This document shows, in pieces, positions 1 through 6,903 of a stretch of 12,383 bases of DNA. Position numbers and translations under genes: made by a program. The DNA is from Leucobacter sp. Its GTDB lineage: Bacteria; Actinomycetota; Actinomycetes; Actinomycetales; Microbacteriaceae. The notes beneath the pieces were generated by a model that saw only the letters and a program-made list of their open reading frames with translations, had not been told where the DNA came from and did no database searches. The DNA lies in NCBI GenBank assembly GCA_031178565.1, contig JAPSIU010000055.1:1-12383 (forward strand), in the 5' to 3' direction. How positions within the stretch are numbered: the stretch's first letter is position 1; each line of letters opens with the position of its first letter.

Positions 1-697
1 CGCCGATCGAGAGCGCACTGCTCACGATGCCGGCCGCGTGCTGCAGCAGGGAGTAGTCGACTCGGGCGTCCTGCGCGAACACGAAGCGGAGCTCGGGTTT
101 GCCGAGCGCGAGCAGGGGCGTCGCGAAGCTCTGCTGCGAGATCCGCTCGACGCTTCCGTGCGCGCCCGTGCGCTCGCGGTCGGGGGCGTGGAGGCTCAGC
201 CGGCAGCCGAGCACCTCGCCGAGCTCGTCGAGCAGCGACCCGATGCGATCCTCGGCGGCGTGGGAGCGGAGCGCGGCGTACATGAGCTCGGTCGAGCGGA
301 TACGCCGTGCGCGCTCCTCCTGAGCGGCCTCGACGACCGCCGTCGCGAGGACGATGAAGGGCGTCTCGTAGGCGGTCTCGAGCACCGGGAAGCCGAGCTC
401 CGCGGCGAATTCGAGCGCGGATTCCGCGAGCGGCGGAGCCGACATGTTCTCGCCGATCGTCACCGCGGCGATCCCGGCACGATGCATGCCCTCGAAGTAG
501 GCGCACTGGTCCTCGGCCGCCTCCGGCACCGGGAGACCGGTCGTCATCACGAGCGCCCCCTCTCCGAGCCACCGCCACGGCTCCGCGAGTTCGCAGACGT
601 GGGCCCAGGAGATCCGACGATCCTCTCCGATGCCCGGGGTGAGCGAGCGGGTGGTCGCGGCGGGAAGATCGATCAGCGAGCGGACCGTGAAGCTCAC
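1..697 (-). CDS. PucR-family transcriptional regulator (partial, C-terminus off window)
   Basis: The reading frame is open from the start codon to the window edge, giving 232 residues. Residues about 1-120 match the PucR N-terminal (purine catabolism regulator-like) domain. Key blocks are the opening TVRSLIDLP, then ISWAHVCELAEPWRWL at 29-44 and the hallmark GALVMTTGLP at 47-56, followed by GIAAVTIGEN at 75-84. The usual C-terminal PucR helix-turn-helix would lie before position 1, so DNA binding is inferred from the family. The frame is open back to a TAG at 794-796, but it contains no ATG, GTG or TTG before the GTG at 695-697, which I take as the start; its ribosome binding site is poor. 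It follows the amine oxidase on the same strand with a 101-base gap and may be co-transcribed. PucR-type proteins often control nitrogen-compound catabolism, so regulation of the neighbouring polyamine genes is plausible but not shown. Confidence 0.85.
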   Translation of the reverse strand, partial: MSFTVRSLIDLPAATTRSLTPGIGEDRRISWAHVCELAEPWRWLGEGALVMTTGLPVPEAAEDQCAYFEGMHRAGIAAVTIGENMSAPPLAESALEFAAELGFPVLETAYETPFIVLATAVVEAAQEERARRIRSTELMYAALRSHAAEDRIGSLLDELGEVLGCRLSLHAPDRERTGAHGSVERISQQSFATPLLALGKPELRFVFAQDARVDYSLLQHAAGIVSSALSIG

Positions 698-798
698 GAC
701 GGACGCACCGCCGGGCAGCGCGCGGGCGTCTGCGAGGAGCTCTGCGCGGATCGGTCGGGGGCGGCGCGGCCGGAGCGGGATCCGTCCATGCCCCTATT

Positions 799-2028
799 CT
801 ACGGCGCGAGCGCGCGGGAGAGCGCGGCGGCGGCCCGATACCCGGAGTCGACGGCGCCCGAGATCGACTGCGCGAGACCGGTGTGCTCGCCGGCGATGGC
901 CACGCGACCCGCCGGCCGCACGAACGCCTCCGCATCCTCAGCGGACCAGTCCAGGCCGGGGGCGCTGTAGGAGCCCCGGGTCCACGGGTCGTCGGCCCAG
1001 GTCGTGAGCAGCACGTCTCCGTCGATCTCGAGTTCGGGGCGCATCTCCCGGAGCGCCCGCACCCATCCTGCGGGACCGCCCTCGACCCCGAGCGCTTCGA
1101 GGGCGAACGGGCCGCCCGCGAAGCAGGAGAGCGCGGGCACCCGATCCACGCCGTCGATCGAGAGCGAGCGCCACGACCACCACGTGTGCTCGGCGTTCTG
1201 CAGTGCGATGTCGTCATCGACACGGGCGAGCGGAACGCCGAGCTTCGCCGCGACGGCCATGAAGCGGTGATCGAGCGCGCGCTGCTGCTGCTCCGGCAGA
1301 TCGAAACCGAGCTCCAGCTCGCGCAGCACCGGAAGCGGAACGGAGACGACCGCGGCGTCGGCCTCCAGGCGCTCTCCGTCGAGCAGCTCCACCTGCACCC
1401 CGTTCGACGACTGGTCCACTCGGGCGACGGGGTGCTCGAGCCGCACCCGGTCGCCGAGCCGCCGCGCGAGCTCGATCGAGAGCGACTGATTGCCGTCGAC
1501 GAAGCGCCCGCCGTCCTCGATGTAGCCGCCGGCGGTCGAGGACTCGTGCAGCAGCACGGCCTCGGCGCTCACGAGCTCGGGATCCGCCGCCGCCGAGGTG
1601 GTCGTCCGCCGGTAGACGGGGTCGAGGCGGTACTCGGGTCCGAGCGCGACGGCGAACGCCCGCTCGAGGGAGACGCCGCGCTCGCCGTCGGCGATCATCT
1701 CGACCAGCGTCGTGCGCACCCGATCGTTCGTCTCGCCGAGCTCGGCGAAGGTGATGACCCTGCCGTTCACCGTCCGCCGCCCGTACCGCACGTTGTGGGA
1801 CATGATCGGCACGCCGAGTTCCGCGGCGAGCTTGCGGACCGGGAACTCGGTGGGGAAGATGTACTCGCCGCCGCGCTCCGTCATCTGGCCGTTGCCGAGC
1901 CGCTGCGACCAGGTGCGCCCGCCCACGCGATCCCGAGCCTCGAGCACCGTGACATCGTGCCCCGCCTTCCCGAGCTCCCAGGCGGCGGTGAGGCCGGAGA
2001 GCCCGGCTCCGATGACGATGATCCTCAC
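799..2028 (-). CDS. Flavin-containing amine oxidase (probable polyamine/monoamine oxidase)
   Basis: A 409-residue FAD-dependent oxidase. The N-terminus has the Rossmann dinucleotide-binding motif GAGLSG at residues 7-12, the ribose-binding acidic residue E30, and RVGGRTW at 34-40. Near the C-terminus are WADDPW at 344-349 with GSYS at 352-355, and the FAD-contacting GEHTG at 380-384 followed by SGAVDSGYRAA. These are typical of the flavin amine oxidase superfamily, which oxidises primary or secondary amines to aldehydes with release of H2O2. It has no signal peptide and is probably cytoplasmic. Translation starts at a GTG (2026-2028) preceded by AGAGGA with 6 bases of spacing. The gene is divergent from the polyamine-type ABC operon, which points to putrescine or spermidine as substrate, but the sequence cannot separate these from other amines. 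At 409 residues it is rather short for putrescine oxidases (commonly about 450-490). Confidence 0.87.
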   Translation of the reverse strand: MRIIVIGAGLSGLTAAWELGKAGHDVTVLEARDRVGGRTWSQRLGNGQMTERGGEYIFPTEFPVRKLAAELGVPIMSHNVRYGRRTVNGRVITFAELGETNDRVRTTLVEMIADGERGVSLERAFAVALGPEYRLDPVYRRTTTSAAADPELVSAEAVLLHESSTAGGYIEDGGRFVDGNQSLSIELARRLGDRVRLEHPVARVDQSSNGVQVELLDGERLEADAAVVSVPLPVLRELELGFDLPEQQQRALDHRFMAVAAKLGVPLARVDDDIALQNAEHTWWSWRSLSIDGVDRVPALSCFAGGPFALEALGVEGGPAGWVRALREMRPELEIDGDVLLTTWADDPWTRGSYSAPGLDWSAEDAEAFVRPAGRVAIAGEHTGLAQSISGAVDSGYRAAAALSRALAP

Positions 2029-2137
2029 GGGGATTCCTCTCCTGCCGCCTCGGGGCTGTGCGACGAATGGCGTTCATCGTATCCGGACGGCGGCGGGGGC
2101 TCGGGGCGGAGGAGCGGGACGCCGCTGATTTCTTATG

Positions 2138-2170
2138 TTCGTACTGCCGACTCGGCACCGGACGTACGAA
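2138..2170. promoter_or_regulatory. Nested inverted repeat, putative operator
   Basis: Perfect 7-base arms TTCGTAC (2138-2144) and GTACGAA (2164-2170) are separated by 19 bases. Inside lies a second inverted repeat, TGCCGA (2145-2150) and TCGGCA (2152-2157), around one central base. It lies in the AT-richer part of the divergent promoter region, where a regulator of both units would bind. The binding protein is unknown; the PucR-type protein is one candidate. Confidence 0.45.
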
Positions 2171-2183
2171 GTTATGAACTTCG
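2167..2183. promoter_or_regulatory. Perfect palindrome CGAAGTTATGAACTTCG, putative operator
   Basis: Seven-base arms CGAAGTT and AACTTCG flank the 3-base centre ATG. It shares the CGAA end of the preceding inverted repeat, so the two sites overlap by four bases and could be alternative or cooperative sites. The spacing fits a dimeric helix-turn-helix protein. Function is inferred from symmetry and position only. Confidence 0.5.
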
Positions 2184-2380
2184 CCGACCTGCGGTAACGA
2201 AGGAGTAACGCGGCGGATCCCCGACTCCGGCCGCTGCTAGCTTGTGGACGTCCGCCGCGTGGCGATGAAGCCGCACCACGGTGCCTCCGCGGTCCGCTCG
2301 CGGATCCGGGGCAGGGCGGCGCGGAAGCGTGCAGGGCTGGACACGGGGCTGGAAATACCGACGCAAGGGAGCGTACATCC

Positions 2381-3505
2381 ATGTTGAAGAACCCGAAGAT
2401 GCGGCGCGGCATCGCACTCGCCGCGGGAACGGCGGCGCTGGCGATGACCCTCGCCGCGTGCAGCGGAGGAGGCCAGGAGGCGGCTCCCCAGGAGGAGCGG
2501 GATCTCGGCGCCCCGGTCGCGGGCGAGGTCAAGGAGGGCGCCTTCGAGGGCGTGACGCTCACGTTCGCCGGATCGGGCGGCATCTTCCAGGAGGGGCAGA
2601 CTGAGGCGCTGTGGGATCCCTTCGCCGAGGCGTCCGGCGCGACCTTCAACCAGGACGCGTTCGACGCGGGCAAGCTGAAGGCGATGGTCGACAGCGGCAA
2701 CGTGAGCTGGGACGTCGTCAACACGACGCAGTTCGACACGGCCCGCGGGTGCGGCACGCTCTACGAGGAGTACGACTACGACCAGATCGACATCTCCAAG
2801 ATCCCGGAGGGCACGATCACCGACAAGTGCATGGTGCCGCAGATCCTCTACGGCCTCGTCGTGGTCTACAACACCGAGAAGTTCGGCGACAACCCGCCGA
2901 CGAGCGCGGCCGACTTCTTCGACACCGAGAAGTTCCCGGGGAAGCGCACCGTGAGCCAGTCGACCTACGTCGATCCCCAGACGGTGGAGTTCGCGCTCAC
3001 GGCGCAAGGCAAGGACGTGGAGAACCTGAAGCCCGAGGATATCGAGGGCGCGTTCGACATGTACAAGGACCTCGGCGACGACGTGATCGGCTGGACCACC
3101 GGCGCACAGGCCCAGCAGCAGCTCGAGAGCGGCGAGGCCGTGATGGGCCTCGTCTGGTCCGGTCGTGGCTACGGCGCGGCAGCGGCCGGCGCCCCGGTCG
3201 CGCCCATGTGGGACGAGTGGATGATCATGGTCGACTCGAACGGGATCCCCAAGGGCGTGAAGGACAAGCAGGCCGCGATGGCCGCCGTGAACTACTCCAT
3301 CGGCGCCGAGCAGCAGGCGAAGATGACCGAGCTCACGTCCTACGGCGGGGTGAACGTCGATGCGAAGCCCGAGCTCGACGAGACCCTCAAGACCTGGATG
3401 ACGACCGAGCACCTCGACACCGGCATCGCGCCGAACGTCGACTTCTGGGTCGAGAACTACGACGCGCTCGCGGCGGCGTGGGCCGGCTGGGCGACCGGCA
3501 ACTGA
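2381..3505 (+). CDS. potD: Polyamine ABC transporter substrate-binding lipoprotein (PotD family)
   Basis: A 374-residue extracellular binding protein. The N-terminus is a lipoprotein signal peptide: basic MLKNPKMRR, a hydrophobic stretch at 10-24, and lipobox LAAC with the lipidated cysteine at residue 27. The mature part begins with a low-complexity linker, then a PotD/PotF-type fold with GVTLTFAGSGGIFQ, SWDVVNTTQFD, VVVYNTEKFG, TSAADFFDTEKFPGKR and GLVWSGRGYG blocks typical of spermidine/putrescine-binding receptors. The start ATG has AAGGGAG (2365-2371) nine bases upstream. It is the first gene of an operon with two permeases and an ATPase. Within this receptor family, polyamines are the usual ligands, although some members bind other cationic or small organic ligands, so the exact substrate is inferred. 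It is divergent from an amine oxidase, which supports an amine substrate. Confidence 0.88.
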   Translation: MLKNPKMRRGIALAAGTAALAMTLAACSGGGQEAAPQEERDLGAPVAGEVKEGAFEGVTLTFAGSGGIFQEGQTEALWDPFAEASGATFNQDAFDAGKLKAMVDSGNVSWDVVNTTQFDTARGCGTLYEEYDYDQIDISKIPEGTITDKCMVPQILYGLVVVYNTEKFGDNPPTSAADFFDTEKFPGKRTVSQSTYVDPQTVEFALTAQGKDVENLKPEDIEGAFDMYKDLGDDVIGWTTGAQAQQQLESGEAVMGLVWSGRGYGAAAAGAPVAPMWDEWMIMVDSNGIPKGVKDKQAAMAAVNYSIGAEQQAKMTELTSYGGVNVDAKPELDETLKTWMTTEHLDTGIAPNVDFWVENYDALAAAWAGWATGN

Positions 3506-3510
3506 CCTCG

Positions 3511-4419
3511 ATGACCGAGACAACCGTCGCCGGAGGCCGTGACGCGGCCTCCGGCGCGGATGTCGGGGAGGCGCGTCAGCGGGGGCCGAGGAACTGGCGC
3601 CCGCTGCTGCTGCTGATCCCGGCGTTCGTGATCGTTTCCCTGTTCTTCCTCGCGCCGCTCATCGACGTGTTCGTCCGCTCGGTGACGGATCCCGAGCCGG
3701 GCGTGCAGAACTACGTGTGGCTGTTCACGACGGAGGCGAATCTCGCGGTCGTGGTGCGCACGTTCGGCACCGCGTTCCTCGTGACGATCGTGTGCCTGAT
3801 CCTCGCCTACCCGTACGCGTATCTGATGACGATCGTGTCGGATCGCGCGCGCAACGTGCTGCAGCTGTTCGTGATGCTGCCGCTGTGGACCTCGATCCTC
3901 GTGCGGACGCTGGCGTGGATGGTGCTGCTGCAGGACACGGGGCCGATCAACGGGCTGCTGATGTCGTGGTTCGGGATCGGGCCCGTCCCGCTGATCCGGA
4001 CCACCTTCGGCGTGGCGCTCGGCATGAGCCAGGTGCTGCTGCCGTTCATGGTGCTGCCGCTGTACTCCGCGATGGCGAAGATCGACAAGCGGCTGCTGCC
4101 GGCGGCGTCGAACCTGGGGGCGAAGCCCGTCACCGCGTTCTTCACCGTGTACCTCCCGCTGTCGCGGCCCGGGATCTTTGCCGGGTCGGTGACGGTGTTC
4201 ATCCTCGGGCTGGGCTTCTACATCATTCCGGCGCTGCTCGGGTCCTCGAAGGAGATCATGATCTCGGCGCTCATCCAGCAGCAGATCAGCGTGTTCCTGA
4301 TGTGGGGCCAGGGCACGACGCTCGGGATCTTCCTGCTCGCGTGCACGATCCTGATCCTCGTGGTCGTGTCCCGCCTGAACCGGGGCGCGAGCCTGTTCCC
4401 GGGGGTGGAGAAATCATGA
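3511..4419 (+). CDS. potB: Polyamine ABC transporter permease (PotB family)
   Basis: A 302-residue inner-membrane permease. After a hydrophilic 30-residue N-terminus there is a membrane segment at about 31-55, then several more (roughly 77-105, 115-140, 165-187, 222-244, 270-288). The cytoplasmic EAA coupling loop is visible at 197-221 (PAASNLGAKPVTAFF then VYLPLSRPGI), the contact site for the ATPase. The frame is open far upstream through potD, but homology begins near the ATG at 3511, five bases after the potD stop. No strong ribosome binding site precedes it, so initiation is probably coupled to potD translation. It pairs with the next gene to form the channel. Confidence 0.88.
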   Translation: MTETTVAGGRDAASGADVGEARQRGPRNWRPLLLLIPAFVIVSLFFLAPLIDVFVRSVTDPEPGVQNYVWLFTTEANLAVVVRTFGTAFLVTIVCLILAYPYAYLMTIVSDRARNVLQLFVMLPLWTSILVRTLAWMVLLQDTGPINGLLMSWFGIGPVPLIRTTFGVALGMSQVLLPFMVLPLYSAMAKIDKRLLPAASNLGAKPVTAFFTVYLPLSRPGIFAGSVTVFILGLGFYIIPALLGSSKEIMISALIQQQISVFLMWGQGTTLGIFLLACTILILVVVSRLNRGASLFPGVEKS

Positions 4420-5201
4420 CGCTGAAGCGCTTGCTGAGTGCGTTCGCGGTGATCATCATCGTCTGGCTCGTGCTGCCCACGCTCGTGATCGTACCGATGT
4501 CGTTCAACGAGGCGTCGTCGTTCAACTTCCCGCCCAAGGGATTCTCGACGCGCTGGTACGAGAACTTCTTCACGGATCCGACGTGGCTGAAGGCGCTGTT
4601 CTCGTCGCTGCAGGTCGCGCTGATCACGATGCTCGTCGCGACCGCCGTCGGGGTGCTCGCCTCGCTCGGGCTCTCGAAGGTGCGGTTCCGCGGCAAGGGC
4701 CTCCTGGAGGGCTACTTCCTGCTGCCGCTGATCGTGCCGGGGATCGTGCTGGCGGTCGGCCTGTACTCGCTGTTCCTGCGGATGAACCTGCTGGGCACGC
4801 TGCCCGGGTTCGTGCTGGCGCACACGGTGGTGTCGCTGCCGCTCGTGATCACGAACGTGATGGCGTCGCTGCAGGGCCTGGATCCGAAGCTCGAGCAGGC
4901 CTCGGCCAGCCTCGGGGCGGGGCGGATGCGCACCTTCTTCAGCATCACGCTGCCGCTGATCGCGCCCGGGGTGACGGCGGGCGCGCTGTTCGCGTTCGTG
5001 ACCTCGTTCGACGAGGTGATCCTGTCGCTGTTCATCCAGAGCCCGTCGCTGCAGACGCTGCCGGTGAAGATCTTCAACAGCGTCACCCAGACCAATGATC
5101 CGACGGTGGCCGCCGTCGCGGTGATCACGATGGTAACGTCCGTCATCGTGATGCTCACCGCCCAGTTCGCCTCGAGAAAGAGAAAGCGGGTCGCCGCGTG
5201 A
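4416..5201 (+). CDS. potC: Polyamine ABC transporter permease (PotC family)
   Basis: A 261-residue permease that begins with a membrane segment at 7-29 (the PotC-typical short N-terminus) followed by SFNEASSFNFPPKGFSTRWY, a signature-like stretch for this family. Further segments occur at about 65-87, 100-122, 132-152, 182-205 and 232-252. The EAA loop is at 160-185 with LGAGRMRTFF and ITLPLIAPG. The start ATG overlaps the potB stop (ATGA), with GGAG at 4407-4410 as ribosome binding site. The C-terminus is very basic (RKRKR). It is the second half of the heterodimeric channel. Confidence 0.9.
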   Translation: MTLKRLLSAFAVIIIVWLVLPTLVIVPMSFNEASSFNFPPKGFSTRWYENFFTDPTWLKALFSSLQVALITMLVATAVGVLASLGLSKVRFRGKGLLEGYFLLPLIVPGIVLAVGLYSLFLRMNLLGTLPGFVLAHTVVSLPLVITNVMASLQGLDPKLEQASASLGAGRMRTFFSITLPLIAPGVTAGALFAFVTSFDEVILSLFIQSPSLQTLPVKIFNSVTQTNDPTVAAVAVITMVTSVIVMLTAQFASRKRKRVAA

Positions 5202-6388
5202 ATGCGATTTCCCACAACGACATCCCCGTTCCGGAGGGGCACGAGCGGCAGCTCCGCGGGGACGGGCTGAACACGTCCGCGATCTCGGAGATCACGGAAG
5301 CCGGGATCAGCCTGAAGTCCGTGACGAAGCGCTACGGCGAGAACACGGTCGTCGACGACATCGACCTCGTGATCGAGCCGGGCGAGTTCATGACGCTGCT
5401 CGGGCCGTCGGGGTCGGGCAAGACGACGACCCTGAACATGATCGCTGGCTTCACCTCCGTCACCGAGGGGCACCTGCACATCTACGGCAAGCCCGTCGCG
5501 AAGCTGCCGCCGCACAAGCGCGACATCGGCATGGTGTTCCAGAACTACGCGCTCTTCCCGCACAAGACGGTCGCCGAGAACATCGCCTACCCGCTGCAGC
5601 GCCGCAGGATCGCGAAGGGCGAGCAGAAGCGCATGGTCGCCGACGCGCTCGCGATGGTGCGGATGGGCGACTACGGCGATCGCTACCCCTCGGAGCTCTC
5701 GGGCGGGCAGCAGCAGCGCGTCGCCCTCGCCCGCGCCCTCGTCTACAACCCGCGGGTGCTGCTCATGGATGAGCCGCTGGGCGCGCTCGACAAGAAGCTG
5801 CGCGAGTGGCTGCAGGCGGAGATCAAGCGCATTCACCGCGAGGTCGGCTCCACGTTCGTGTACGTCACGCACGATCAGGAGGAGGCCCTGTCGATGTCGG
5901 ATCGCATCGCGGTCTTCAATAACGGCCGGATCGAGCAGGTCGGCACGGCCGAGGATCTCTACGAGACCCCGCAGACCCTCTTCGTCGGCCGCTTCCTCGG
6001 CGAGTCGACCGTGCTGCTCGGCGCGGGCACCCCGCTCGGCGACACGCGCACGGCGATCGACGTCGCCGGGCACCGCGTCGTCGCCGACGGGCGGTCGAGC
6101 CACGAGGGCCTCGCGATCCTGATCCGGCCCGAGAACCTCCGCCTCGAACCCGCGGGGACTCAGCCCTCCGAGGATCGCAACGCGATCCCCATCACGGTCA
6201 CCGACGTCACCTACCTCGGGTCGTCGCGCCGGTACAGCGTCCGTCTTCCGGACGGCGGCGAGGGCACCGTGCGCCTCGGCAACGAGGCTCAGCCCTTCGA
6301 CCTCGACGAGGATGCCACGATGACCTGGGCGGTGAGGTCCGGGGTGCTCCTCGTCGACACGGGCGAGGCGGGCGAGTCGACGACCTGA
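5198..6388 (+). CDS. potA: Polyamine ABC transporter ATP-binding protein (PotA family)
   Basis: A 396-residue ATPase that powers the importer. Motifs in order: Walker A GPSGSGKTT at 69-77, Q-loop glutamine Q115 in VFQNYALFP, signature LSGGQQQR at 167-174, Walker B VLLMDEP at 187-193 with catalytic E192, D-loop GALD at 195-198 and switch H225 in VTHDQEEA. Residues from about 290 form a TOBE-like accessory domain with IRPENLRL and VTDVTYLGSSRRYSVRL, as expected for PotA. The GTG start overlaps the potC TGA by four bases. It is the only standard start codon before the ATPase core, which gives an unusually long hydrophilic N-terminal extension of about 36 residues. It is the last gene of the operon. 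Confidence 0.92.
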   Translation: MNAISHNDIPVPEGHERQLRGDGLNTSAISEITEAGISLKSVTKRYGENTVVDDIDLVIEPGEFMTLLGPSGSGKTTTLNMIAGFTSVTEGHLHIYGKPVAKLPPHKRDIGMVFQNYALFPHKTVAENIAYPLQRRRIAKGEQKRMVADALAMVRMGDYGDRYPSELSGGQQQRVALARALVYNPRVLLMDEPLGALDKKLREWLQAEIKRIHREVGSTFVYVTHDQEEALSMSDRIAVFNNGRIEQVGTAEDLYETPQTLFVGRFLGESTVLLGAGTPLGDTRTAIDVAGHRVVADGRSSHEGLAILIRPENLRLEPAGTQPSEDRNAIPITVTDVTYLGSSRRYSVRLPDGGEGTVRLGNEAQPFDLDEDATMTWAVRSGVLLVDTGEAGESTT

Positions 6389-6419
6389 CCGGTGCGCGGG
6401 GCGCCGGTGCGCTGGCGGC

Positions 6420-6520
6420 GGTTCGCGGGTGCGCGGGTGCTGCGGCCTGTCGCTCACGAGGTTCGCGGGTGCGCTCGCGCTGGTTGCCGGCGGCGCAAGC
6501 AGCACGAAGGCACCCGCGAA
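6420..6520. repeat. Two direct copies plus one inverted copy of a GC-rich 11-15-mer
   Basis: GGTTCGCGGGTGCGC occurs twice, at 6420-6434 and 6460-6474. The core TTCGCGGGTGC is also present inverted as GCACCCGCGAA at 6510-6520. Either upstream copy can pair with it to form an 11-bp stem; the nearer pairing leaves a 37-base loop. It sits just after potA and could act as a transcription terminator or RNA-stabilising hairpin without a U-tract, or be debris of a repeat element. Confidence 0.5.
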
Positions 6521-6579
6521 TGGCCCCTCCGAGCGCTCCCGAGCGCGACACCAGCGAACCGCGCGATCTCCGTCGAGCG

Positions 6580-6597
6580 GGCCACGCAGGCGTGGCC
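6580..6597. repeat. Perfect 18-bp palindrome GGCCACGC-AG-GCGTGGCC
   Basis: Eight-base perfect arms flank a 2-base centre. It lies in the convergent intergenic region after potA. The loop is too short for an ordinary hairpin unless the inner pairs open, so it may be a protein-binding site, but a GC-rich bidirectional terminator remains possible. No T-run follows. Confidence 0.4.
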
Positions 6598-6742
6598 GGT
6601 CGCGTCACATGGGCTGCTCCGCGAGTCCTGCAGCGTGCGCGGGTGCCAGAACGATTCGGAACGAACTCCGCGGTGGTGACACACGCCTCCATCACTGCTT
6701 GCTTCGACGATCCCGAGAAGGGACCGCAGCTGCTGATGCTGA

Positions 6743-6835
6743 AGGTCGATCTCGGAGACCTCAACATCGTGGTTCATCGCCGAGGAGACCCTCGAACTCT
6801 TCATGAGACTGATCGACGACCTGCCACGCCGTTGA
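6743..6835 (+). pseudogene. Possible C-terminal ORF remnant, unrecognised
   Basis: A 30-codon open stretch between in-frame stops ends in EETLELFMRLIDDLPRR and a TGA at 6833-6835. The amphipathic, acidic-to-basic ending is unlike the Arg/Pro-rich shadow frames nearby and looks like a real protein terminus. It has no start codon or ribosome binding site, and an in-frame TGA (6740-6742) interrupts it upstream. I do not recognise the family. It may equally be chance, and the opposite strand is also open here. Confidence 0.2.
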
Positions 6836-6856
6836 CGCTCAGGCCGGTCGCGCGCC

Positions 6857-6894
6857 GCGACGTGCCTCATCGGCCGTGACGTGCGTTGTCGGCC
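6857..6894. repeat. Imperfect 19-bp tandem repeat
   Basis: Two adjacent 19-base units (6857-6875 and 6876-6894) match at 15 of 19 positions, sharing the blocks GACGTGC and TCGGCC. They lie immediately downstream of the aldehyde dehydrogenase fragment, which ends at 6904 on the minus strand. They could be a relic of an insertion or recombination junction. Confidence 0.4.
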
Positions 6895-6903
6895 CGAGCA
6901 TAG

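Larger units (their letters stand above)
2029..2380. other. Divergent intergenic region between amine oxidase and pot operon
   Basis: This 352-base region must carry the promoters for both divergent transcription units. I see no convincing ORF with a ribosome binding site apart from those of the flanking genes. The stretch 2130-2210 is clearly more AT-rich than its surroundings and holds clustered inverted repeats, plus a short direct repeat GTAACG at 2194-2199 and 2205-2210. Possible -10 elements toward potD are TATGTT at 2134-2139 and TAGCTT at 2237-2242, but neither has a good -35, so I do not commit to a start site. The last 140 bases before potD are GC-rich leader; I recognised no riboswitch class in them. 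Confidence 0.6.
6389..6903. other. 515-base region without a convincing gene, repeat-rich junction
   Basis: This stretch lies between the convergent ends of potA and the aldehyde dehydrogenase fragment. Several long frames are open, but they are rich in Arg, Pro and Ala as expected of shadow frames in GC-rich DNA, and none has a good ribosome binding site or a recognisable domain. It holds direct repeats, inverted repeats, an 18-bp palindrome, a possible ORF tail and a 19-bp tandem repeat, listed separately. The first bases after potA also carry a 9-bp direct repeat CCGGTGCGC (6389-6397 and 6404-6412). It should contain terminators for both flanking units, but none with a T-tract is visible. 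Confidence 0.6.

Noticed and set aside
38..970. Long plus-strand open frame of 310 codons overlapping the regulator and oxidase ends
   Set aside because: It lies opposite the minus-strand PucR-type and amine oxidase genes, whose conserved motifs are clear. Its product is Arg/Gly/Glu-rich and matches nothing, and the frame is explained by high GC content.
2245..2380. Possible riboswitch in the potD leader
   Set aside because: I looked for guanidine, c-di-AMP and mini-ykkC-like conserved blocks and saw none. The leader is merely GC-rich with short stems.
2611..3510. potB extended upstream to 2611
   Set aside because: The frame is open but the extra 300 residues are Arg-rich and overlap potD in another frame. 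Permease similarity starts just after the ATG at 3511.
2237..3523. 428-codon minus-strand frame opposite potD
   Set aside because: The plus strand encodes a PotD-family lipoprotein with signal peptide and ribosome binding site. The minus product is a low-information Leu/Arg/Val/His-rich shadow.
3717..4415. potC extended upstream to 3717
   Set aside because: The extension is a shadow of potB. The ATG at 4416 has a ribosome binding site and matches the short N-terminus of PotC proteins.
6469..6879. 136-codon plus-strand frame in the junction region
   Set aside because: It has no ribosome binding site, recognised domain or normal protein composition. The stretch FDDPEKGPQLLMLKVDLGDLN looks somewhat protein-like but leads nowhere, so I report only the neighbouring ORF tail at low confidence.
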